A DNA stretch of 12,645 nt from Baffinella frigidus. Lineage: Eukaryota > Cryptophyceae > Cryptomonadales > Baffinellaceae. Under the pieces are notes generated by a model that searched no databases, was not told the DNA's origin, and worked only from the letters and a program-made list of their open reading frames with translations. Below, in pieces: positions 6,796-12,239 of the stretch (position 1 is its first letter; every line of letters starts with the position of its first letter). The stretch lies in contig MU646309.1 in NCBI GenBank assembly GCA_026770585.1, positions 495,381 through 508,025 of the forward strand, written 5' to 3'. The translations under genes and the position numbers were made by a program.

Positions 6796-6799
6796 AGAC

Positions 6800-6831
<32 letters not shown>
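6749..6831. repeat. GA microsatellite
   Basis: A GA run with a few substitutions. On the minus strand (as CT) it is directly downstream of the exon donor at 6836, so it would form the 5' part of the intron. Confidence 0.9.
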
Positions 6832-6836
6832 TTCAC

Positions 6837-6950
6837 CTGGGGTGCCTGGAGGGCAGCGTTGCCCTCGAGGACCGCACACGCCCGCCGGAGAAGCTCCCCG
6901 ACCCTCTCGCCCCCGTTCGATTCAAACAGCGCCTCCTTCCCGCCCGGCAC
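6837..6950 (-). CDS. 114-nt phase-0 exon ALFESNGGER.., copy 1
   Basis: The minus strand reads TATACGCAG|, exactly 38 codons, then CCCCAG|GTGAAC. The protein segment begins VPGGKEALFESNGGERVGEL and continues LRRACAVLEGNAALQAPQ. The helical pattern of acidic residue, GG, then ELLRRA resembles one armadillo-type repeat, but a single unit is too little to assign. The second copy at 7269 confirms frame and acceptor: changes include synonymous GGC/GGT, GGG/GGA, AGG/CGG and CTC/CTG, and one whole-codon insertion. Confidence 0.6.
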
Positions 6951-7047
6951 CTGCGTATAGGTTGTGAGTCATTGTCTTGAGATCAATCACATGACATGAG
7001 GCGAGGAGTGGATTTATCGTATGCAGCAGTTGAACCCCTCGAGCACC

Positions 7048-7269
7048 GACCACCAACCCTCACGGGAGGACCACATCGTCGATTTTAAAACCTCAGTTTA
7101 CCTTGGCAGACCCCCTGAAAAAGGGGGCCTGCCCAGGTAAAACCAAGGATTTGAAATCGACGATTTGGTCCTCCCGTGAGGGTTGGTGGGAACACGCCCG
7201 CCGCAGAAGCTCCTCGATCCGCTCGCCCCCGTTCGATTCAAACAGCGCCCCCCCCTTTCCACCCGGCAC
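7048..7269 (-). pseudogene. ALFESNGGER exon, copy 2, split by a hairpin element
   Basis: On the minus strand CACACAG| precedes codons for VPGGKGGALFESNGGERIEE then LLRRAC. At 7190 the exon is interrupted by the 140-bp element (7050-7189). Past the element, sequence resembling copy 1 resumes as VLEG in the expected frame when one copy of the 2-bp target duplication is ignored. Soon after, near 7020, the frame reaches a stop without a clear donor. It appears to be a duplicate exon inactivated by insertion. Confidence 0.5.
7050..7189. mobile_element. 140-bp hairpin element with CCACCAACCCT ends, GA target duplication
   Basis: The arms CCACCAACCCTCACGGGAGG plus about 15 further bases are complementary with one mismatch. 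An inner second hairpin is formed by CCCCCTGAAAAAGGGGG. A GA dinucleotide flanks both ends (7048-7049, 7190-7191). Removing the element with one GA restores an exon frame homologous to the neighbouring copy, so the borders are well supported. Confidence 0.85.
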
Positions 7270-7290
7270 CTGTGTGTGGGGGTTAGGACC

Positions 7291-7410
7291 GGCTTATGGC
7301 GTCTGGCTTATGGCTTATGACTTCTTGAGGGTTTAGGGTTTAGGGTTTAGGGTTCAAGGTTTAGGGTTTAGGGTTTAGGGTTTAGGGGTGAGGGGTTAGG
7401 GTGTAGGGCA
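7291..7410 (+). repeat. TTATGGC remnant and TTTAGGG tract
   Basis: Three units of GGCTTATG-type heptamer are followed at 7327-7390 by GGGTTTA repeats, then degenerate GGGTGTAGGG. It is the same pair of heptamers as at 4183-4393 and 4857-4987. Confidence 0.85.
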
Positions 7411-7431
7411 GGGTTGAGGGTGGAGGTGGAC

Positions 7432-7540
7432 CAAAATTGGTGAGCCGGGCTCTTTTCCGCTTCAAAGTTGACGGATGTATACCGCACACCCGGCATGTCA
7501 ACTTGAAAATAGTCAGCTAAGCCGACCGTGAGGCGGAGCT
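7432..7540 (+). repeat. AAGTTGAC dispersed repeat, copy D
   Basis: Contains AATTGGTGAGCCGGGCTCTT, CAAAGTTGACGGATGTATAC, GTCAACTTGAAAATAGTCAG and ends GTGAGGCGGAGCTAGG. It lies just downstream (minus sense) of the signal-peptide ORF ending at 7693. Confidence 0.75.
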
Positions 7541-7692
7541 AGGCTTCAAGGGCTGTGTCATATGTTGGGAGAGATGGTGGCATCGTTTGGACTGCTCGGT
7601 GCACAGAGGATCGCCTGGGCGACACCGATACGGTCGTTTTCATCGCCGCCGTATCAGCGTCGAGTGGGAAAGCGAGTTTCGGCGTTGGAGTT

Positions 7693-8169
7693 CTAGGACT
7701 TGCCTTTCATCCTCGGCAAGATGGTTTTCATTTGGAGAACGGTTTCCTGGGCGGTGGGGTTCCCTGGCAGGGGTTTTACCCGCACGCGCAGGATCACCTT
7801 CGCCATCTCCTCGGCCTCCATCTTGAACTCGACCTCTGGAAAGTCGTCCTCGTCGTCTCCGACGTGAGTTTGGAGCTCCATGTTCACTCGGCGCTCTTGC
7901 CCCGGCGACCCCGCATCTGCGCCCCCACCGCCGCCCCGAAGGCGCAAGAGCAGCGGATCTTGATGGACACCTCGGTGAGTGACAGCCGCCTCACACGCGT
8001 GTGCAAGGTCGCGCTGTCGAGGGAGCGGTGGGTGAGGAAAAGATGGGGTCTTCGCAGCTGCGCAGAAGGGGGAGTTTTTCGAGGGGAGAGCAGGCGAGGC
8101 GGATGCGAGCGACGCCAGAAGCAGGATAGCCACGGCCGCCAGGAGCTGCCGTCTCTGACGCCCCGCCAT
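7693..8169 (-). CDS. Putative secreted or organelle-targeted protein with LRLRGG motif
   Basis: 158 codons from the first ATG. Residues 1-8 are basic (MAGRQRRQ) and 9-24 strongly hydrophobic (LLAAVAILLLASLASA), a typical signal peptide with likely cleavage near ASA-SP. Residues 25-72 are Pro/Ser/Ala-rich, then LLLRLRGGGGG at 73-83. The C-terminal part holds an acidic patch GDDEDDFPEVEF (104-115) and ends KGKS. LRLRGG is also the ubiquitin C-terminus, but there is no ubiquitin fold before it. Similar LRGG motifs after N-terminal leaders are, from memory, frequent in some secondary-plastid algae. I chose the ATG at 8169 because it places the signal peptide at the N-terminus. An alternative frame at about 7895-7985 reads LTEVSIKIRCSCAF, so an intron or frameshift there is possible. 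No domain recognised. Confidence 0.55.
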   Translation of the reverse strand: MAGRQRRQLLAAVAILLLASLASASPALPSKNSPFCAAAKTPSFPHPPLPRQRDLAHACEAAVTHRGVHQDPLLLRLRGGGGGADAGSPGQERRVNMELQTHVGDDEDDFPEVEFKMEAEEMAKVILRVRVKPLPGNPTAQETVLQMKTILPRMKGKS

Positions 8170-8338
8170 CAGCGCTTGTGCGCGGTCAGTGAGGCCTGGT
8201 TGAGAGATGCGATCGCTCACTACTCTACGATCCACGAGGGGTCCGGAATCGGGCGACACTGGGTAATCGTCCGCAATAACCCGTTTACGAATAACCCGTT
8301 AAGGTATCAGGCGTATCGTGTCGAGATCTTGGTTGAGC
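8170..8338. promoter_or_regulatory. Shared 169-bp divergent intergenic region
   Basis: It separates the start codons of two oppositely oriented signal-peptide ORFs, so it should hold both promoters if they are genes. It contains a direct repeat AATAACCCGTT at 8275-8285 and 8290-8300 (15-bp period), a candidate paired protein-binding site. No TATA box is evident. Confidence 0.4.
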
Positions 8339-8680
8339 ATGAAGGGTGCCGCTCTGCTCTTGCTCGCCGCGGTTCTGACCGCGGCCTCTCATGCGGGACG
8401 ATCCCCTCTGGCCACTTTGGCCCCCGTGGCACTCAGCGCGGAGAGCACGAAGGGTGGATCACTAGCAAGTGCGCCCCCCCTGCGGGTAGTTTCCAGCAGC
8501 CTGCATCTGCGCGGCGGCTTCATCCCGATGGGGCCCAACACCATGGACATGCTGTCAAAGATGGTTGAGCTGGCGCCGAAGCTGCCCGAAGAACAGCCAG
8601 GCCCGCACGCCGAGGAGGAACGCGCTCCGCCGAAGAGCGGTGAGAGGGATCCCACGCATTCACCTCCCTCCGGAGCATGA
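8339..8680 (+). CDS. Putative secreted or organelle-targeted protein with LRGG motif
   Basis: 113 codons from ATG. The N-terminus MKGAALLLLAAVLTAASHAG is a clear signal peptide. A Ser/Ala/Pro-rich linker follows, then SSLHLRGGF at 53-61, then MDMLSKMVELAPKLPEE (69-85), which could form an amphipathic helix, and a charged, Pro-rich tail. The layout (signal, linker, LRGG, helix or acidic part) mirrors the divergent neighbour at 7693-8169. A donor-like AGCG|GTGAGA at 8640 would end the exon in phase 1 after about 100 codons, so the true C-terminus may lie in a downstream exon. No known family is recognised. Confidence 0.55.
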   Translation: MKGAALLLLAAVLTAASHAGRSPLATLAPVALSAESTKGGSLASAPPLRVVSSSLHLRGGFIPMGPNTMDMLSKMVELAPKLPEEQPGPHAEEERAPPKSGERDPTHSPPSGA

Positions 8681-8683
8681 ATC

Positions 8684-8773
8684 TCCTTGTTGCTATTGTC
8701 GTCGGTGTTTGAGGTGTCACCTTTTTCGCCGGCAGACACCAACGACAATTTCCTTGTTGTTATTGTCGTTGGT
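8684..8773 (+). repeat. Direct repeat plus hairpin after the plus ORF
   Basis: CCTTGTTGCTATTGTCGTCG at 8684-8703 recurs as CCTTGTTGTTATTGTCGTTG at 8752-8771. Between them AGACACCAACGACAAT (8734-8749) is nearly complementary to ATTGTCGTCGGTGTTT (8695-8710). The position, just past the stop at 8680, suits a 3' UTR structure or a decayed mobile element; either is inference. Confidence 0.6.
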
Positions 8774-8998
8774 ATTACTACAAGCGCTCGTACTCGAGCA
8801 AATATAAACCTTGAACCCTAACCTTAAACCCTAGACGCACCAGAAACAGAAACAGCGACGCCCCCCTCAGCACAGGCCCATCCCCCCCCCCCCCCAACGC
8901 CCCGGAAAGTGGGGTGCGAGCTGTGTAACGCTGTAGTTTCCAGCCTCGCCACACTGCTTGCAAGCTCCTGCATGACCCATCACAACTCTAGTTGTTCC

Positions 8999-9145
8999 AA
9001 CGACCCGAAATTAGGGTAGTTTAGCCTACGGTTTGCCTACCGTAGGCCGAGGGGCTCCTAGGACCTGGTCCTAGGAGACCTTCCTGCTACGGTAGGCCTG
9101 GTGATCAGAGATCGGTACGCTGAAGTAACCTAATTTCGGGTCGTT
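8999..9145. mobile_element. Hairpin MITE-like element, CTACCGTAGG family, copy 2
   Basis: Perfect 17-bp inverted termini AACGACCCGAAATTAGG and CCTAATTTCGGGTCGTT. Inside are GCCTACCGTAGGC, CTCCTAGGACC and GGTCCTAGGAG words as in the element at 2391-2529, but its termini differ. 147 bp, no coding. Confidence 0.85.
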
Positions 9146-9335
9146 TCCCTAAGAACTCTCACAACAATGCTCTCGGAGCCCAGACGGGGGTGTTCGCGCC
9201 TTCGTCTCCGTTCTACAACAACGTGTAGTGTGTGAGAGAAGTCCAGATCCGTGTAGTACCAAAAAACCCGCAGGGGGTCTTAGAATGTGGTCATGCTGGT
9301 CTTGTAATCAATAAATTATCTCTTTTCGGAGGCAC

Positions 9336-9402
9336 AGGCGGATCAGCGACGAAAGAAGACGAGAAGCAAGCTGAGCGAATGGCGCGCTTCGACAAAGGGG
9401 GG
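9336..9402 (+). CDS. Weak candidate exon, lysine/glutamate-rich
   Basis: GGCACAG| followed by a frame reading SATKEDEKQAERMARFDKGG and a possible |GTGGAC donor. There is no second copy to test selection on codons. Listed only because the residue composition is protein-like. Confidence 0.2.
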
Positions 9403-9499
9403 AGGTGGACACGAAACCCAGGTTTGCAAGACCTCTCTCATCCTGCTAATCCACACAGCGGACTTCGAAGGGATATAACCCCTGAGCGATAAGACCTGC

Positions 9500-9600
9500 G
9501 ACCCTACGGTAGGCAACCTGTAGGGGCATAGGCGGGTTCCTCTGGATAAGGTAACGGAAAGGTGGCCCGATTTGGGCCGAAAAGCCCTTCGTAGCCCGCT
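9500..9600. other. Degenerate CTACGGTAGG segment
   Basis: CCCTACGGTAGGCAACCTG and GGCCCGATTTGGGCC palindromes resemble the interior of the CTACCGTAGG hairpin elements, but I find no matching termini. Probably a decayed member. Confidence 0.35.
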
Positions 9601-9626
9601 GTGTGGAATGCCTATCTACAACCAGC

Positions 9627-9819
9627 TCACATAAATCTACAAGACCAACTTGAACTTATAGAGGCCAACTTGAACTTATATCCTCCGTCAGGAGCCACCA
9701 GCAACCCGGTTTGCAGCTTATCCCAGGATCTAACCGTGTAGTAAATTTCACCAGAGATAACCCCTCGAAGTTGATCGCCTGGTGAAAAGGCCTTTTCGAA
9801 GGAGGACCCTTTTAAAGCT
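9627..9819 (-). CDS. Candidate exon, protein-like, unrecognised
   Basis: On the minus strand CGTGGCAG| is followed by an open frame reading LKGSSFEKAFSPGDQLRGVI, SGEIYYTVRSWDKLQTG and LLVAPDGGYKFKLASI. Alternating hydrophobic and polar residues with GD and DGG turns look like a small beta-rich fold. A 20-bp tandem repeat (CCAACTTGAACTTATA at 9645-9660 and 9665-9680) duplicates the last codons. No ATG begins it and no clear donor follows, so it would be internal or partial. Confidence 0.35.
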
Positions 9820-9920
9820 GCCACGGGTTGCTGTTGGTCCTTCGTTCGAGCCCTCTCTGGACGCCTTAAGTTGATGGTCCGAAGTCATAAGTTCAATAAA
9901 AGTCTCTTCTTTCCTTGGAG

Positions 9921-10058
9921 GAAATGAACGGCGGCCGTGTTGGTATCGATCACGAATTGTTGGCTGGGGGAGCAGGAGACATCAAAAATGCGGAGGATGA
10001 ATCGTCGTCGGAGGAGGAGGCGGAGGATTCGCAGACTGAGGAGGCGCGGTCTTCGCAG
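9921..10058 (+). CDS. Acidic exon, 46 codons, first of a duplicated pair
   Basis: A pyrimidine-rich tract CTCTTCTTTCCTTGGAG| precedes the exon. It reads EMNGGRVGIDHELLAGGAGD then IKNAEDESSSEEEAEDSQTE and ends EARSSQ|GTATCC. The Ser/Glu-rich second half (from about 9993) is duplicated at 10199-10264, with three-base indels and a synonymous TCG/TCA change. Length 138 nt, phase 0 at both borders. The tail resembles casein-kinase-type acidic linkers, with no enzymatic domain visible. Confidence 0.5.
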
Positions 10059-10198
10059 GTATCCACCAACAACCTGAAACAGCTTAAACCCGGTTTTCCA
10101 AGGTCAGGTTTTCCCCCAGGCGATACACTTAAAAGTGAATCAGCCATCTATTCACCTCCCTAGGAAAACACTAGGTCCCTAGGGATGTCCTACCGTAG
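10059..10198 (+). other. Probable 140-nt phase-0 intron with CTACCGTAG 3' end
   Basis: Begins GTATCC after a CAG and ends CCTACCGTAG| directly before the second acidic copy. Splicing joins SSQ to EDESSEEEE in frame. The 3' terminus carries the same CTACCGTAGG word that characterises the hairpin elements at 2391-2529 and 8999-9145, along with CCCTAGG and CTAGGTCCCTAGG palindromes. Confidence 0.45.
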
Positions 10199-10267
10199 GA
10201 GGATGAATCGTCGGAGGAGGAGGAGGATTCGCAGACTGAGGAGAAGAGGTCTTCACAGATATTCTAG
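10199..10267 (+). CDS. Acidic exon, second of the pair, with stop
   Basis: After the proposed intron the frame reads EDESSEEEEDSQTEEKRSSQ then IF and a TAG. It matches EDESSSEEEAEDSQTEEARS in the upstream exon with codon-unit deletions. If spliced as proposed it is the C-terminal exon. Confidence 0.45.
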   Translation, partial: EDESSEEEEDSQTEEKRSSQIF

Positions 10268-10585
10268 AGCTCTGTTTGATTTAATATGGTCTCCTCAAAA
10301 TGAGGAGACCGGAAGTTGATTCCCCTGTTTTCTTCTACAAATCCGTCGACGTTTGGTGTGAAAATGATCAGTCACGCCGACTCAGAGCTAGGTATTGCTA
10401 TCCAGCTCGATGATGCATGATCCAAAATTCCGTAACACCCGGTGCAGTCACGGGTGTACGTTCGTAGCATATACACCGTACAGCTCGTGTCTCTGAGGCA
10501 GGCCCGTTTCTTAAGGCTCGTAGACTTTTGTATCACTCAACTCAAGGCCCAAGGGCCTCATTGAGGACCAGTGTCGAGAGTAATA

Positions 10586-10636
10586 AAGAAGAAGAAGAAG
10601 AAGAAGAAGAAGAAGAAGAAGAAGAAGAAGAAGAAG
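10586..10636 (+). repeat. AAG trinucleotide microsatellite
   Basis: About 17 uninterrupted AAG units. Degenerate GGGTTTGG-like sequence follows at 10678-10740. Nothing else is recognised between 10270 and 10780 except a fragment of the AAGTTGAC repeat at 10337-10395. Confidence 0.95.
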
Positions 10637-10781
10637 GGAGCGGTTGTGTGAGGCTCATCACCTTTGCGAGGAGCTAGGGGGTTTGGCTTGGGGATGTGGG
10701 TTTAGGGTTGTGGATTTGGGGGTTTGCGTTTAGGGGTTTGACATTACGTACGGCAGGTGCGGAAACGAACTCGCGTATTTT

Positions 10782-10921
10782 CATCTCCATAAAAGTATTA
10801 ATTAATGGCTTTTGGCGCAACGACATTTACTACACAACTGCTTTACTATTACTTGTATGAGCAAATCGTGTAGTATTTTTTTGTTGCGAAAAAGCAATTA
10901 ATTAATACTTCTGTGGAGATT
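10782..10921. mobile_element. Hairpin element with ACTACAC core, copy 1
   Basis: Arms of about 55 bp: left ATCTCCATAAAAGTATTAAT through TTTACTACAC, right GTGTAGTATTTTTTTG through ATTAATACTTCTGTGGAGAT. The loop is about 30 bp. There are several mismatches. The inner GTGTAGTA word also forms the inner arms of the hairpin at 11753-11905. Confidence 0.8.
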
Positions 10922-11017
10922 GATTTCCTCTTGGCAATGAAATCATGTCTGTCTGGAACGCGGTTTCCATGTTGGTTTCGATCCGTCATAACACAGCACG
11001 GTTCTCGCGCGCGAGAA

Positions 11018-11191
11018 TGAATACCCGAAGCTCCCAGATCCGAAATAAGACGTTTCAAGTTTGGCTGGTGGCATTAGGATGTTTTCTAGCAGTCTTCATA
11101 TCTGGAACGCGCGGATGTTCTACCGTAGGGTCCTAAGGAATGCATACCCGAAGCTCCCAGACCCGAAATAAGCCGTTTCGGGTTTGGCTGG
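11018..11191. repeat. ~58-bp direct duplication
   Basis: ATACCCGAAGCTCCCAGA through GTTTGGCTGGTGGCA occurs at 11018-11073 and 11142-11195 with a few changes. The spacer contains CTACCGTAGGGTCCTAAG. The changes are not enriched at third codon positions in any frame I tried, so this duplicate may be non-coding. The second copy is followed by an open frame of 59 codons starting at 11140. Confidence 0.7.
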
Positions 11192-11256
11192 TGGCAGGCG
11201 GCAGCGATGATGGACATGATGCGAAGGATCGACAATGGGGAGGACCTCGGGCCCCA

Positions 11257-11617
11257 GGACCTCCCTGGTACGCAACAAGTTCATCCCGGAAGATAATTGA
11301 ATCAGTTCCTTTTCAATAGGAGGTTGGATAGGAGAAATGAGTTATGGCATAGTAAATTTAATTAGGCCTTCTAATTAAATGAAAACCTCCCTGGTACGCA
11401 CAGCCCCTGCAAGACCAGTTCACACAATTTCTAGCTCTGTCCCGCTTGATTTCGTCTCATCATTAAAAACATTTGGCCGTAGATGGACAGTTAATTTGTA
11501 CTGGAGTTCCTCATTTAAAACTAATAATGACGGCTAAATGTTTGTAATGATGAGACGAAATCAGGTGGATCAGAGCTAGAATTCAACGGTGGCTGTCAAG
11601 GGACCTCCCTGGTACGC
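11257..11617 (+). repeat. Triplicated ACCTCCCTGGTACGCA
   Basis: ACCTCCCTGGTACGCAACAAGTTC (in part) occurs near 11258, ACCTCCCTGGTACGCACAG near 11385 and ACCTCCCTGGTACGCACAAG near 11602. The second and third copies bracket the hairpin at 11430-11580. The first and second bracket a small TTTAATTAGG/CCTTCTAATTAAA palindrome. Confidence 0.8.
11430..11580. mobile_element. 151-bp hairpin element with TCTAGCTCTG ends
   Basis: Left TCTAGCTCTG and right CAGAGCTAGA are exact complements. Pairing continues through GATTTCGTCTCATCATTA and AACATTTGGCCGT with few mismatches. The terminal word CAGAGCTAG also closes AAGTTGAC repeat copies E and G, hinting at a shared end sequence. Confidence 0.85.
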
Positions 11618-11752
11618 ACAAGTTCGGAGAACGGTTTCCAACGCTATTGCATCTGAGTTTGAATATGCGAGCTGCGGTCTCAGTTCCACCGATCCATTGA
11701 CTTTCGGAAGTGTCTGTTGAATTGTCTGGTGGGCATCAGCGCTAACATCCGC

Positions 11753-11905
11753 GCGATCTCACAGGAAAAATATTTTAATCAAAAACTTTCTGGCAATGAA
11801 TTTTACTACACATAATGAATTTTACTAGTAATATTAAAGCATTCGTGTAGTAATTTTCATTGAATCCAATGGTTTTAAATTAAAACCGTTTTCCTGTGAG
11901 ATCGC
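11753..11905. mobile_element. Hairpin element with GCGATCTCACAGG ends, ACTACAC core, copy 2
   Basis: Termini GCGATCTCACAGGAAAA and TTTTCCTGTGAGATCGC are exact complements. Arms continue imperfectly to TTTACTACAC and GTGTAGTAA. The right terminus runs into AG at 11906-11907, which is the acceptor of the adjacent exon-like segment, so the element may supply or abut a splice site. Confidence 0.85.
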
Positions 11906-11907
11906 AG

Positions 11908-11977
11908 GCGGGCTGCAATCGCAGTTGAGCGACTGTCTCCGCGAAGGGAACCTTGTGCTGCGCATCTGCGACCCGTG
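11908..11977 (+). pseudogene. LQSQLSDCLREG exon, copy 1, donor lost
   Basis: After ATCGCAG| the frame reads GLQSQLSDCLREGNLVLRIC then DP and ends CCGTG, followed by CTCTCA instead of GTGAGA. Compared with the copy at 12157-12232 it lacks six bases (two codons), and all but one or two substitutions fall in third codon positions. The frame is conserved although the donor is missing, so it is a relic or uses another border. Confidence 0.45.
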
Positions 11978-12043
11978 CTCTCAAGTTGACAAAACTGGTA
12001 CTAGTAAACACTCGGTCCCATAGGGAACTTTTCCTTCAGAATC

Positions 12044-12078
12044 GAGGCTAACGGCTCCGAAACGAGGCTATCGGCTCC
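12044..12078 (+). repeat. 20-bp tandem repeat GAGGCTAACGGCTCC
   Basis: GAGGCTAACGGCTCCGAAAC is followed by GAGGCTATCGGCTCC. It lies in the probable intron between the two copies of the LQSQ exon. Confidence 0.7.
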
Positions 12079-12156
12079 AATTGCCTACGGGTTATACGTG
12101 CGGGGATTTTTTTAATTAGATACTCGTCTCGATTGAACCCTAAACTCCAACCCCAG

Positions 12157-12232
12157 GCGAGCTGCAATCGCAGTTCAGCGACTGTCTCCGGGAGGGCAAG
12201 CTGCACCCTGTGCTGCGCATGTGCGACCCGTG
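12157..12232 (+). CDS. LQSQFSDCLREG exon, copy 2, both splice sites present
   Basis: AACCCCAG| precedes 76 nt and CCGTG|GTGAGA follows. The frame reads ELQSQFSDCLREGKLHPVLR then MCDP. The intron side of the acceptor and the sequence after the donor are both CCCTAAA-like. The frame is chosen because differences from copy 1 are mostly third-position (CGG/CGC, GAG/GAA, GGC/GGG); the alternative frame has a stop in copy 1. No family recognised. Confidence 0.5.
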
Positions 12233-12239
12233 GTGAGAA

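Noticed and set aside
6837-6950. Armadillo-repeat protein
   Set aside because: Only one 38-residue unit with loose resemblance. A family assignment needs several consecutive units or a profile match, so it is mentioned but not called.
6724-6960. Frames through the GA block on both strands
   Set aside because: Simple-repeat translation; only the minus-strand segment 6837-6950, bounded by splice sites and with a second copy, is retained.
7555-8568. Longest plus-strand open frame (337 codons)
   Set aside because: It begins at GTG and runs antisense through the signal-peptide ORF at 7693-8169 and out of frame through the start of the plus ORF at 8339. The high GC content explains its openness, and no domain or leader is visible.
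10849-11136. Two overlapping frames (plus from 10945, minus to 11058), one with a hydrophobic stretch
   Set aside because: They span the hairpin at 10782-10921 and a 58-bp duplication whose changes are not synonymous in either frame. No splice or start evidence.
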